From: Flavobacterium sp.
Lineage (GTDB): Bacteria; Bacteroidota; Bacteroidia; Flavobacteriales; Flavobacteriaceae
Reading direction: 5' to 3'
Assembly: GCF_024305175.1 (NCBI RefSeq)
Contig: NZ_JAMWYY010000006.1
Span: 1-64,000 of the forward strand
DNA length: 64,000 nucleotides
Shown: positions 15,505 to 23,093 of the stretch, one piece after another
Layout of the letters: every line of letters begins with the position of its first letter
How positions within the stretch are numbered: the first letter of the stretch is position 1
The notes under the pieces: model-generated
What the model was told of the DNA's origin: nothing
Seen by the model: only the letters and a program-made list of their open reading frames with translations
Databases searched by the model: none
Translations under genes and position numbers: made by a program

Positions 15505-16261
15505 ATCTTGTAAAAACAAGTGTTGTTTTATCCGATAGCTTAGGGTCATAACGATACCCTTCATAATCAAAACCTTTTATGCCTTTTAGTGAACGGATGT
15601 TCTTATCAAGTATGTAGCGCACCATCATCCCCCTTGCTTTCTTGGCAAAAAAACTAACCATGCGCAACTTGCCATCTTTATAATCTTTGAACTCGCAGGT
15701 TACAACCGGTACTTTAAGTGCTTTTTCGTCAACGGCATTAAAATATTCCTGGCTGGCAAGGTTAAGGAATAGCTCATCATCCTTCAGCTCGTTATTAAGC
15801 GCTTCGGTTACAGTGTTCTTCCAAAAATCATACAAATCTTTGTGCTCCCCTACTTCCAGTTTAGTGCCCATTTCCAAACGGTAAGGCTGTATCAGGTCTA
15901 ATGGCTTAAGCAGCCCATATAACCCTGAAAGTATCCGTAAGGTATTCTGTAATTTATTCAGTTTAGATGTGGGTATAGTATAAGCATCAAGGCCTGTATA
16001 AACATCTCCGTTAAAGGCATAAACGGCGGGTCGGGCATTTTTGGTTGTAAACGGCGTTTCCCATTCCTGGTTGCGTTGCCAGTTCAGCTCCGCAAGCTTA
16101 TCAGAAATATCCATAAGCTCCATAAGCTGCGGTTGCGACTTTTCCTTCAGGGTTTCCTGTATTGTTTCAGACTGCTCCAAAAAAGCGGGCACACTATGTT
16201 TGCGGGTGGGCAGCTTGCTTTCGTAATCAAGTGTTTTGGCGGGAGATATAACAATTTTCAT
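15503..16261 (-). CDS. yaaA: Peroxide stress protein YaaA (DUF328)
   Basis: A 252-residue protein starting 'MKIVISPAKTLDYES', the signature start of the YaaA family, with the later conserved 'NGDVYTGLDAYT', 'LRILSGLYGLLKPLDLIQPYRLEMGTKL' region, 'NLASQEYF' and 'KKARGMMVRYI'. YaaA lowers free iron and protects DNA from hydroxyl radicals during peroxide stress, and binds DNA through a helix-hairpin-helix-like fold in the E. coli homologue. Length is normal. No operon partners are seen. It is one more oxidative-stress gene in the first third of the window. Confidence 0.95.
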   Translation of the reverse strand: MKIVISPAKTLDYESKLPTRKHSVPAFLEQSETIQETLKEKSQPQLMELMDISDKLAELNWQRNQEWETPFTTKNARPAVYAFNGDVYTGLDAYTIPTSKLNKLQNTLRILSGLYGLLKPLDLIQPYRLEMGTKLEVGEHKDLYDFWKNTVTEALNNELKDDELFLNLASQEYFNAVDEKALKVPVVTCEFKDYKDGKLRMVSFFAKKARGMMVRYILDKNIRSLKGIKGFDYEGYRYDPKLSDKTTLVFTR

Positions 16262-16363
16262 TTTCTGCGTTTATACTTCAAATATAATACCGTAGGCTAA
16301 CTATTACAAGATACGGCGGCAATTTATTATATTAGCAAACCTTTAACCACCAACTTAACTATT

Positions 16364-17269
16364 ATGGCAGACTGCATAATACAAACACATGCACTTAACT
16401 TCCGCTTTTCTAAACATAAGAAAGTTTTAGACAATGTTTCGCTTAATATCCCAAAAGGTTCCATTTACGGGTTTTTAGGGCCTAACGGCGCGGGTAAATC
16501 TACTACTATGCGCCTCCTTACAGGTATTTTGCCTGAACAGGAAAACGCTATAACTATTTTCGGTAAGCCGCTTAAAGAACAGCTGCCACAGGTGTTTAAT
16601 AATGTAGGCGCGCTTGTAGAAAGCCCTGCATTATACCTGCACCTTAGCGGTTATAATAACCTTAAATATATTGCAAAGCTGCGCAACGTACCCGAAAGCC
16701 GCATTGTAGAAGTATTACAACTGGTTGATCTTGTTACTGATGCAAAAAGAAAGGTAAAACAATACTCACTGGGTATGAAGCAAAGGCTGGCAATTGCCAT
16801 AACCCTGCTTAACGAACCTGATATATTGCTGCTTGATGAGCCTGTAAACGGTTTAGACCCTAATGGTATGCGCGATATAAGGCAACTGCTGGTAAAACTG
16901 AACAAAGAAAAAGGCATTACCATTTTTGTATCGAGCCACCTGCTGGCAGAAATTGAAAAAATGTGCACTCATGTGGGTATTATAAGCCATGGCAAGCTAA
17001 AATTTGAAGGCACTATTGAAGAACTTTCAAAGTTTTCGGGTGTTTGCAAGATACAGCTAACCCTGAGCAATGCACCCGAATGGCACGAAAAGCTGTTAAC
17101 GGAATACCCGGACGCAATGCTGGAAAATACTTCACAGGTTATTTTAGAGCTGCCAAACCGCGAAGAGATTCCGCAGTTTACCAAAAAGCTTGTAGAGTCG
17201 GGTGCGGGCATTTATGAAATTAAGATACTCAACGGTCTTGAAGAATGGTTTATGTCGCTCATCCGTTAA
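16364..17269 (+). CDS. ABC transporter ATP-binding protein
   Basis: A 301-residue ATPase with Walker A 'GPNGAGKST' (about 39-47), signature 'YSLGMKQRLAIA' (about 137-148), Walker B 'ILLLDEPVNGLDP' and the H-loop 'VSSHLLAE'. A C-terminal extension of about 80 residues follows, as in DrrA/CcmA-type exporters. It energises an ABC-2 type exporter; the partner permease is the next gene, 25 bases downstream. The permease carries a thioredoxin domain, so this transporter may be linked to envelope thiol chemistry or maturation of an exported product. Confidence 0.95.
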   Translation: MADCIIQTHALNFRFSKHKKVLDNVSLNIPKGSIYGFLGPNGAGKSTTMRLLTGILPEQENAITIFGKPLKEQLPQVFNNVGALVESPALYLHLSGYNNLKYIAKLRNVPESRIVEVLQLVDLVTDAKRKVKQYSLGMKQRLAIAITLLNEPDILLLDEPVNGLDPNGMRDIRQLLVKLNKEKGITIFVSSHLLAEIEKMCTHVGIISHGKLKFEGTIEELSKFSGVCKIQLTLSNAPEWHEKLLTEYPDAMLENTSQVILELPNREEIPQFTKKLVESGAGIYEIKILNGLEEWFMSLIR

Positions 17270-17294
17270 TGTACAACCAACTAAAACAAAACCA

Positions 17295-19502
17295 ATGCAA
17301 AACTTCATTACGGCATTAAAAGCCGAACACATAAAGAAAAAAGGCACAGGGCTGTATGTAACATCGGCAATTTTAGGTGTTATTTCACCTGTTATATTAA
17401 CTATAGTAAACCTTACACAGCTAATGCAGGAGCGCAACCAGCTGCCTTATAACTATTATATAAAATTTATAGAAAACTGCCTCGACCCTTTTGCTACATT
17501 CTTTTTCCCGCTTATGATTATTATAACGGTAAGCAGGATAACACAGCTTGACCATAAGAACGGAGGATGGCAACTTATGGAAACCCAGCCTTTAACTAAG
17601 GCATCCATCTATTTTTCTAAGTTTACCGTGGTACTTACAGCAAACCTCATCACTATAATATCGCTTATTGCAGGCTGCTATCTTTTTGGGTGGATTACCT
17701 CAATGGTAAATGGAGTGCCTGAAAACGCTGCACTTACCCCTGCTCTTGCAGACGCGTTGCTTATTGCCGCAAGGCTGTTTATTGCCGGGTTGTACCTTAC
17801 CGCATTCCAGTATATGATATCGGTAATAATGCCAAGTTTTATATGGTCTATACTTGTGGGGTTCTTCCTGCTGCTTGCTTATCTTTTCCTTACAGCGATG
17901 GGCATAGTACCGGAGTGGTACCCAATAGATTTGCTTGGCAAAGTTTCAACATATAAAAAGGGCAGCGAACTCGGATACTGGTTTACCTATTCGGCAATAG
18001 TGAGTTTATTATGCTCTGTTATTGTATTATATTTTGGTTTCCAGTGGTACAGGCACAAAACGCTTAAACTTGCATTTGGCACACCTAAAAGGGCAGCCAT
18101 GCTTGTTGGGGTTCTTGCTGTATTTGGCGGATTACTGGCTTATACCCTTACGCCTGATGTAATGCAACCGTATGGTAAAACTATAATTGCCGGTACAATA
18201 GACTCTGATACGCCTATTAATAAGCTCTATGTTCGTGACGCATTTATTAACGACACTATTGCTGAAATAGATGTTAAAGATAATAAATTCCATTATGAGA
18301 TAAAGAAGAATATGCCGCTGGATATATACCAGGTTGCGATAGGCGAAGCCGGAGCTATCAATGTTGCAATGTCAAGCAACGACAGCCTGCACATTGCTGT
18401 AACAAAACGTGGACAGGCAGCCGATGCGGAAGTAACGGGAACCCGCCTTGCTGAAAACCGCTACAAAAAAGATAATAAATACAGCTGGAGCAGCGTAAGC
18501 TATTATATTGAAGAAAACATTGGCCTGGATGATGAAGAGCGTATAATTGATGAACTGGTTAGCGAATGGAAGGATAAGATGAACGAGTCTGACAACTTTA
18601 AAACAGTTGATAATTATGTGCCGAGAGACGACTTTAAAACGCAGAACAAAAAGATACTAACACTCACCTATCTTAACCTCTGGGAAGATTTCCTGAAAAA
18701 GAGGGCAGCTTTATATCCTGATAAGGAAACGAAAGAAACCCCTGAAATTGCAGAAATGAAAAAAACCGTACCGCTTAATGAGCAGGGGCTTTTAAGTAAC
18801 GAAGAGTATTTTAATTATGTTTCGTCTCAGATAACCAAAGCGGATACAGAGGATGTAAGTGAAAACGCTAAAGCATTACGTGCTATTGCAAAAATGCCCG
18901 AAGGCGACTTTAAAGACAAAATACTTTTTAAGCAACTGGAAAAAAGTATTAAAGAAGCCTCTGATAAAAAAGAGCGCGACAGCCTTGCAGGCCTGTATAC
19001 GGCAATGTTTAAAAATGAGCGTTACAACAACATTATAAATTATAAAAAAGAAATTATAAACAAGCTATCCAAAGGAATGGAAGCGCCATTGTTTGATGCT
19101 GTAACAATGAATAACCAGCCTGTAAGCCTTGCCGACTTCCGTGGTAAATATGTAGCGATAGACGTTTGGGCAACCTGGTGCGGGCCATGTGTTTACCAGT
19201 CACCTTATTTTGAAAAAATGGCTGTTAAGTATAAAAACAATAACACACAGTTTATTGCAGCCAGTATAGATGCCAGGATTGATAAATGGCTGGTAGAGGC
19301 TAAAACAAAGTCAAAATCGGTATTGCAACTTCATATTAATAACGAAAAGCAGTTTAGTAAAGACTACAATGCCGAGAGTATACCGAGGTTTATCCTTATA
19401 GACCCCGAAGGTAATTTTGTTAATGCCGATATGCCTTACCCTTCAGAGCCTGTTTTTGAGCAATTGCTGCGGCAGACCCTGGGACTTGAAGAACAAAAAT
19501 AA
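17295..19502 (+). CDS. ABC-2 permease fused to a TlpA-like thioredoxin domain
   Basis: A 735-residue fusion. The frame opens 31 codons earlier, inside the ATPase gene, but MQNFITALKAEH at 17295 is the natural start. Residues about 18-330 hold seven predicted membrane helices; the first six match an ABC-2 permease ('LMIIITVSRITQLDHKNGGW' is the typical loop after helix 2), and the seventh (about 288-306) would put the rest in the periplasm. Residues about 315-390 resemble a DUF4369-type domain ('IIAGTIDSDTPINKLYV'). A helical linker follows, then a thioredoxin domain (about 590-735) with 'VWATWCGPCVYQSPYF' and cis-proline in 'ESIPRFIL'. Both halves look intact. Separate proteins are the rule; the fusion is unusual. 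Confidence 0.88.
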   Translation: MQNFITALKAEHIKKKGTGLYVTSAILGVISPVILTIVNLTQLMQERNQLPYNYYIKFIENCLDPFATFFFPLMIIITVSRITQLDHKNGGWQLMETQPLTKASIYFSKFTVVLTANLITIISLIAGCYLFGWITSMVNGVPENAALTPALADALLIAARLFIAGLYLTAFQYMISVIMPSFIWSILVGFFLLLAYLFLTAMGIVPEWYPIDLLGKVSTYKKGSELGYWFTYSAIVSLLCSVIVLYFGFQWYRHKTLKLAFGTPKRAAMLVGVLAVFGGLLAYTLTPDVMQPYGKTIIAGTIDSDTPINKLYVRDAFINDTIAEIDVKDNKFHYEIKKNMPLDIYQVAIGEAGAINVAMSSNDSLHIAVTKRGQAADAEVTGTRLAENRYKKDNKYSWSSVSYYIEENIGLDDEERIIDELVSEWKDKMNESDNFKTVDNYVPRDDFKTQNKKILTLTYLNLWEDFLKKRAALYPDKETKETPEIAEMKKTVPLNEQGLLSNEEYFNYVSSQITKADTEDVSENAKALRAIAKMPEGDFKDKILFKQLEKSIKEASDKKERDSLAGLYTAMFKNERYNNIINYKKEIINKLSKGMEAPLFDAVTMNNQPVSLADFRGKYVAIDVWATWCGPCVYQSPYFEKMAVKYKNNNTQFIAASIDARIDKWLVEAKTKSKSVLQLHINNEKQFSKDYNAESIPRFILIDPEGNFVNADMPYPSEPVFEQLLRQTLGLEEQK

Positions 19503-19513
19503 TTTTATCTTTG
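19486..19513 (+). promoter_or_regulatory. Promoter of the LuxR-type regulator gene
   Basis: TTG at 19486-19488 and TATCTTTG at 19506-19513 are 17 bases apart. It overlaps the end of the fusion gene and would start a transcript only about ten bases before the start codon at 19530, so the regulator can be made separately from the transporter. Confidence 0.5.
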
Positions 19514-19529
19514 CCCTAAACACCACCAT

Positions 19530-20003
19530 ATGTTCAGGGCATTTTTTTTGAAACATAAACTTGTAATTGTTTACGGCTGTGCGCTTGCCCTGCTGCTGTT
19601 TGTTATGCGCTGGCTCGAAATAAGGCTGCTTATTATGAGCCATGCACAGGATATATACTTTGGTATAATAGCAGTAATATTTACAGCGCTTGGCATATGG
19701 ATAGCCCTTAAAGTTGCAACGCCAAAAAAAGAGGTGGTAGTGGTAGAAAAAACTGTTTATGTTAAACACACAAATGATTTTGTACGCAATAAAGAAGCGC
19801 TTGCATCTTTAAACCTCAGCCCACGCGAAACAGAAGTACTGGAACTTTTAGCCACCGGGCTGAGCAATGCTGAAATTGCGGGTAAACTGTTTTTATCGCT
19901 TAATACGGTTAAGACACATACCTCTAAACTGTATGAAAAGCTTGAAGTTAAACGCCGCACGCAGGCGGTGGAAAAGGCGAGGCAAATGGGTATTATAGCC
20001 TGA
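19530..20003 (+). CDS. Membrane-tethered LuxR-type HTH regulator
   Basis: A 157-residue protein with two predicted N-terminal membrane helices (about 10-27 and 40-60), a short linker, and a C-terminal LuxR/NarL helix-turn-helix (about 93-155): 'LSPRETEVLELLATGLSNAEIA' followed by 'LFLSLNTVKTHTSKLYEKLEVKRRTQAVEKARQ'. No receiver domain is present, so it is not a normal response regulator. It may sense the membrane state or a small partner and regulate the neighbouring ABC exporter and DUF4199 genes. This small two-helix LuxR layout is known in Flavobacteriia, often next to DUF4199. Confidence 0.9.
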   Translation: MFRAFFLKHKLVIVYGCALALLLFVMRWLEIRLLIMSHAQDIYFGIIAVIFTALGIWIALKVATPKKEVVVVEKTVYVKHTNDFVRNKEALASLNLSPRETEVLELLATGLSNAEIAGKLFLSLNTVKTHTSKLYEKLEVKRRTQAVEKARQMGIIA

Positions 20004-20110
20004 TACTTTAGTATTAAAATACCTGTATGATAAAGAATCACCCAAAAGTATGAGTGCTGTAAACGGTAACTAAGGCAACTTTGCTGTTGTAAAACAAAAA
20101 CAAAACTATT

Positions 20111-20638
20111 ATGAAAAAAAATGTATGGGCCTTTGGCCTGGTTGCGGGCTTTATCAGTATTATTGGCTTTATCGTATTCACTATCTTTCCCGAAGCAATA
20201 GATATGCAAAGCGCCATGTATTATGGCTTCGCATCTATGCTGCTTGGTTTATCACTCATTTTTGTGGCGGTTAAAAATTACCGCGACAAATACAACAATG
20301 GGATAATCACATTTAAAAAGGCATTCCTGATGGGGTTATATATAAGCCTAATCGCTTCTACAATTTATGTAGTAACCTGGCTTATAGAGTATTATTTTAT
20401 ACTGGATAATTTCTGGGCTAAAATGGCCGAAATGCACGGGCAGTCGCTTGCTGCGGCTGGCGTACCCGCTGAGAAAATTGCCACCGAAGTTTCACAGATA
20501 AAAGAATATGAGCAGTTTTATGAGGATTATCCACTATTTGCTGCTTTGTACACCTATATAGAAATACTGCCCATTGGCATAGTAATATCGCTTTTAGTCG
20601 CGGCAATACTAAAAAAGAAAACAGCAGCAACTGTTTAG
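20111..20638 (+). CDS. DUF4199 domain membrane protein
   Basis: A 175-residue protein with four predicted helices: 'GLVAGFISIIGFIVFTIFP', 'YYGFASMLLGLSLIFVAVKNYRD', 'FLMGLYISLIASTIYVVTWLI' and a last 'IEILPIGIVISLLVAAILKKK'. The loop 'KNYRDKYNNGIITFKKAF' between helices 2 and 3 is the most typical part of DUF4199. The function is unknown. It follows the LuxR-type gene by 107 bases and ends the exporter cluster at a strong terminator; the pairing with the regulator suggests a role as its target or signal partner. Confidence 0.9.
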   Translation: MKKNVWAFGLVAGFISIIGFIVFTIFPEAIDMQSAMYYGFASMLLGLSLIFVAVKNYRDKYNNGIITFKKAFLMGLYISLIASTIYVVTWLIEYYFILDNFWAKMAEMHGQSLAAAGVPAEKIATEVSQIKEYEQFYEDYPLFAALYTYIEILPIGIVISLLVAAILKKKTAATV

Positions 20639-20661
20639 AAAGTGCCCCCGGGCACTTTTTT
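20638..20661 (+). terminator. Intrinsic terminator after DUF4199 gene
   Basis: AAGTGCCC and GGGCACTT form the stem around CC, followed by a run of T. It directly follows the stop codon. Confidence 0.88.
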
Positions 20662-20674
20662 TATTGCCTTTTAT

Positions 20675-20682
20675 TATATTTG
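20675..20682 (+). promoter_or_regulatory. -7 element (TATATTTG) of the Crp/Fnr gene
   Basis: A perfect TAnnTTTG lies 18 bases before the start at 20701. No good -33 triplet is seen upstream because the terminator stem occupies the region. Confidence 0.4.
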
Positions 20683-20700
20683 TAGAAACCCCAACCTAGT

Positions 20701-21291
20701 ATGGAAAGCTACAGCAGTATCAATAAAAGTATAAGCCGCTATGTTACGTTTAGCGATGCAGAACTTACTATTTTCAATTCGCTGCTGCAAGTCCGCACCG
20801 AGCCCAAAAAAACGATAATGCTACATGAAGGCGAGGTTTGCAATTTTGAGGCTTATGTAGTGAAAGGATGCGTGCGTAAATACTATATTGATGAAAACGG
20901 ATCTGAAGTGATACTGCAATTTGCCGTAGAAGATTCATGGATAAGCGATATTTCGTTCAGTATTTATGAAAATGAGCCAAGCCGCGTATTTATAGAAACC
21001 CTTGAAGATTGCGAGTTCCTTATCTTTACCCCCGAAGCTAAAGAAACCCTTTTTGAAAAAGCGCCGCGCTTTGAAAGGGCTTTCCGTATACTGCTGCAAC
21101 GCCACCTTGCCGTTACCCAGAACAGGCTTTTTAATACCATAGCAAAATCAGCAACCGAAAAGTATATCGAATTTTTAGAGCACTACCCCACCCTACCGCA
21201 ACGTGTGGCACAACATTACATTGCTTCCTATCTTGGCATATCAGCCGAATTCTTAAGTAAAGTACGCGCCAAACTGGCAAAAAGCCATTAG
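20701..21291 (+). CDS. Crp/Fnr family transcriptional regulator (second copy)
   Basis: A 196-residue protein: an N-terminal cNMP-type barrel with 'MLHEGEVCNFEAYVVKGCVRKYYI' and 'EDSWISDISF' (about 35-90), then a long dimer helix and a short C-terminal helix-turn-helix ('RVAQHYIASYLGISAEFLSKVRAKL'). It is of the small Bacteroidota type without a clear nucleotide-binding arginine. It is not closely similar to the one at 7957. It stands before the pirin and second YceI genes, separated by 218 bases with an imperfect inverted repeat, so it may or may not regulate them. Confidence 0.9.
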   Translation: MESYSSINKSISRYVTFSDAELTIFNSLLQVRTEPKKTIMLHEGEVCNFEAYVVKGCVRKYYIDENGSEVILQFAVEDSWISDISFSIYENEPSRVFIETLEDCEFLIFTPEAKETLFEKAPRFERAFRILLQRHLAVTQNRLFNTIAKSATEKYIEFLEHYPTLPQRVAQHYIASYLGISAEFLSKVRAKLAKSH

Positions 21292-21294
21292 CTT

Positions 21295-21433
21295 ACAGCT
21301 ATCAGTCCTCAGCTATCAGGTGTCATGCAAAAGTAATCAGGCAATCAATATAACTTTAATCTATAAAGAGGTGTAATTAATTCTCTTTCTATCCCTATTC
21401 AATATTTTCTGATAGCTAATTGCTGACAGCTGC
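21295..21433. repeat. Imperfect inverted repeat with AGCTATCAG units
   Basis: Arm 21295-21319 and arm 21409-21433 match in 19 of 25 positions as inverted repeats. Each arm contains two copies of AGCTATCAG or a variant (for example AGCTATCAG at 21298-21306 and 21311-21319). The 89 bases between them show nothing else. It looks like the remnant of a dispersed palindromic intergenic element, not a gene. Confidence 0.6.
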
Positions 21434-21474
21434 TTTTCTTGTCCCAGTTCAATGCACAGGCTTTTTGTGCATGC

Positions 21475-21482
21475 TAACTTTG
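21475..21482 (+). promoter_or_regulatory. -7 element (TAACTTTG) of the pirin gene
   Basis: TAACTTTG fits TAnnTTTG and lies 27 bases before the start at 21510, outside the inverted repeat. The -33 region has no clear TTG at normal spacing. Confidence 0.45.
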
Positions 21483-21509
21483 TACTGTTAATCTTAAAAA
21501 ACCAACGGT

Positions 21510-22394
21510 ATGAACAGGAAAGATTTTATAAAAAAAGGACTTATGGGTACAGGTATGTTTGTTGCCACTGCTGCGGCAGGCAGCGCCCTGAAGAACAGTA
21601 TTGATGAAATTGAACCTTTGCAACCAATAGGTTATAATCATTTACCTAACACAAAATCTTTAATCATGGAAAATACAGTTTTGCATAAAGCGGCAACACG
21701 CGGCCATGCTAACCACGGCTGGCTCGATTCGTATCACACTTTTAGTTTTGCCAACTACCACAACCCCGAAAGGATGCATTTTGGCGTGCTTAGGGTATTA
21801 AATGACGACCGTGTAGAGGCCGGTATGGGTTTTGGCACCCACCCGCACGATAATATGGAGATTATCTCCATTCCGCTGGAAGGCGACCTTGAGCACCAGG
21901 ACAGCATGGGTAATACTGCCGTAATTAAAAAAGGCGATATACAGGTTATGAGCGCCGGTACCGGAATTTCTCACAGCGAGTATAACCGTAATAAAGACAA
22001 GCTTACAAAATTCCTTCAGATATGGGTGTTTCCCAACAAACGTAATGTTGCACCACGGTATGACCAGATAGCACTTAATGAAGCCGACAGGCACAACAAG
22101 CTGCAACAAATACTATCGCCTAACGCTGATGATGAAGGTGTATGGATACACCAGGATGCGTGGTTCCATATGGGTAAGTTTGATAATGGCGTAAGCACTG
22201 ATTATACTATTAAGAAAGAAGGCAATGGTGTGTATGCTTTTGTACTGGAAGGCGATTTTACCATAAATGGTATAAGCCTTAACCGCCGCGACGGTCTTGG
22301 GATTTGGGAAACCAAAAAGCTGGATATTACAGCAGCATCCCAAGATGCAGAAATTTTACTTATGGAAGTGCCAATGGCGCTAAGGCAGTTTTAA
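21510..22394 (+). CDS. Pirin family protein with N-terminal export signal
   Basis: A 294-residue bicupin. From residue 53 the protein reads like an ordinary pirin: 'VLHKAATRGHANHGWLDSYHTF', 'GFGTHPHDNMEIISIPLEG' with the metal-binding His-His-His-Glu set, 'VMSAGTGISHSEYN' and a second cupin ending 'ILLMEVPM'. Pirins bind iron and some act as quercetin dioxygenases or redox sensors. The first 30 residues, 'MNRKDFIKKGLMGTGMF' plus 'VATAAAGSAL', look like a Tat-type signal of the Bacteroidota kind, though with RK, not RR. An internal ATG at 21666 would give a normal cytoplasmic pirin, so two forms are possible. The second YceI gene follows after 37 bases. Confidence 0.9.
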   Translation: MNRKDFIKKGLMGTGMFVATAAAGSALKNSIDEIEPLQPIGYNHLPNTKSLIMENTVLHKAATRGHANHGWLDSYHTFSFANYHNPERMHFGVLRVLNDDRVEAGMGFGTHPHDNMEIISIPLEGDLEHQDSMGNTAVIKKGDIQVMSAGTGISHSEYNRNKDKLTKFLQIWVFPNKRNVAPRYDQIALNEADRHNKLQQILSPNADDEGVWIHQDAWFHMGKFDNGVSTDYTIKKEGNGVYAFVLEGDFTINGISLNRRDGLGIWETKKLDITAASQDAEILLMEVPMALRQF

Positions 22395-22431
22395 TGAATT
22401 AATAAATTAACAAATCTTCAAAATAATAGTT

Positions 22432-22962
22432 ATGAGCACAACAAAATGGGCGGTTGACCCTTCACATTCAGAAATAGGTTTTAAGGTAAAACACATGATG
22501 TTTACTAACCTGTCAGGCAATTTTACAGCATTTGAAGCCGCTGCCGAAACAAATGATGAAAACTTTGATAACGCTTCTTTTACTTTCAGCGCAAAGGCAG
22601 ATTCGGTAAACACAGGTAATGCTGACAGGGACGGGCACTTAAAAAGCGGTGATTTTTTTGATGCAGAGAACTATCCGGATATTACCTTTACCTCTACAGG
22701 TTTCAGTAAAAACCAGGGCGATTATTACACCCTAACAGGGGATTTAACCATACACGGTGTAACTAAAAGCGTTACGCTTGATGCTGAATTTGGCGGTGTA
22801 GCAAAAGACCCGTGGGGTAATGTTAAGGCCGGGCTTTCTGTAACCGGAAAAATAAACCGTAAAGACTTTGGCCTAACCTGGAACTCGGCACTCGAAACAG
22901 GCGGTGTACTGGTAGGCGAAGAAGTAAAGCTGAATATTGAGCTGCAATTTGTTAAGCATTAA
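22432..22962 (+). CDS. Cytoplasmic YceI-family protein
   Basis: A 176-residue YceI protein without a signal peptide: 'TKWAVDPSHSEIGFKVKHMM', 'DRDGHLKSGDFFDAENYPDITF', 'LTIHGVTKSVTLDAEFGG', 'KINRKDFGLTWNSALETGGVLVGEEVKL'. The full set of family motifs is present. Family members bind isoprenoid chains or small lipids. Without a signal it is cytoplasmic, unlike the copy at 11596. It is paired with the pirin gene, an arrangement that is frequent in bacteria, and may act with it in quinone or phenolic metabolism. Confidence 0.93.
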   Translation: MSTTKWAVDPSHSEIGFKVKHMMFTNLSGNFTAFEAAAETNDENFDNASFTFSAKADSVNTGNADRDGHLKSGDFFDAENYPDITFTSTGFSKNQGDYYTLTGDLTIHGVTKSVTLDAEFGGVAKDPWGNVKAGLSVTGKINRKDFGLTWNSALETGGVLVGEEVKLNIELQFVKH

Positions 22963-22986
22963 TTAATAAGCTATTGACCATATAAT

Positions 22987-23093
22987 GGGCTGTTTAAGTT
23001 TCCATTTCGACCTTGTGGAGAAATCTTTACACATTGAGATTTCTCAGCTTCACGTTGTTACACTCGAAATGGAAGCCTATACAGTCCTTTTTT
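22987..23093 (+). repeat. Repeat-derived long hairpin acting as terminator
   Basis: Two inverted copies of an element related to AGATTTCTCCA...TCGAAATGGAAA form a long stem-loop: TTCCATTTCGA (23000-23010) pairs with TCGAAATGGAA (23064-23074), GAGAAATCT (23018-23026) with AGATTTCTC (23037-23045), CTGT (22990-22993) with ACAG (23081-23084). Six T follow at 23088-23093. It can end the YceI transcript. A third copy of the element is at 42564-42592. Confidence 0.8.
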
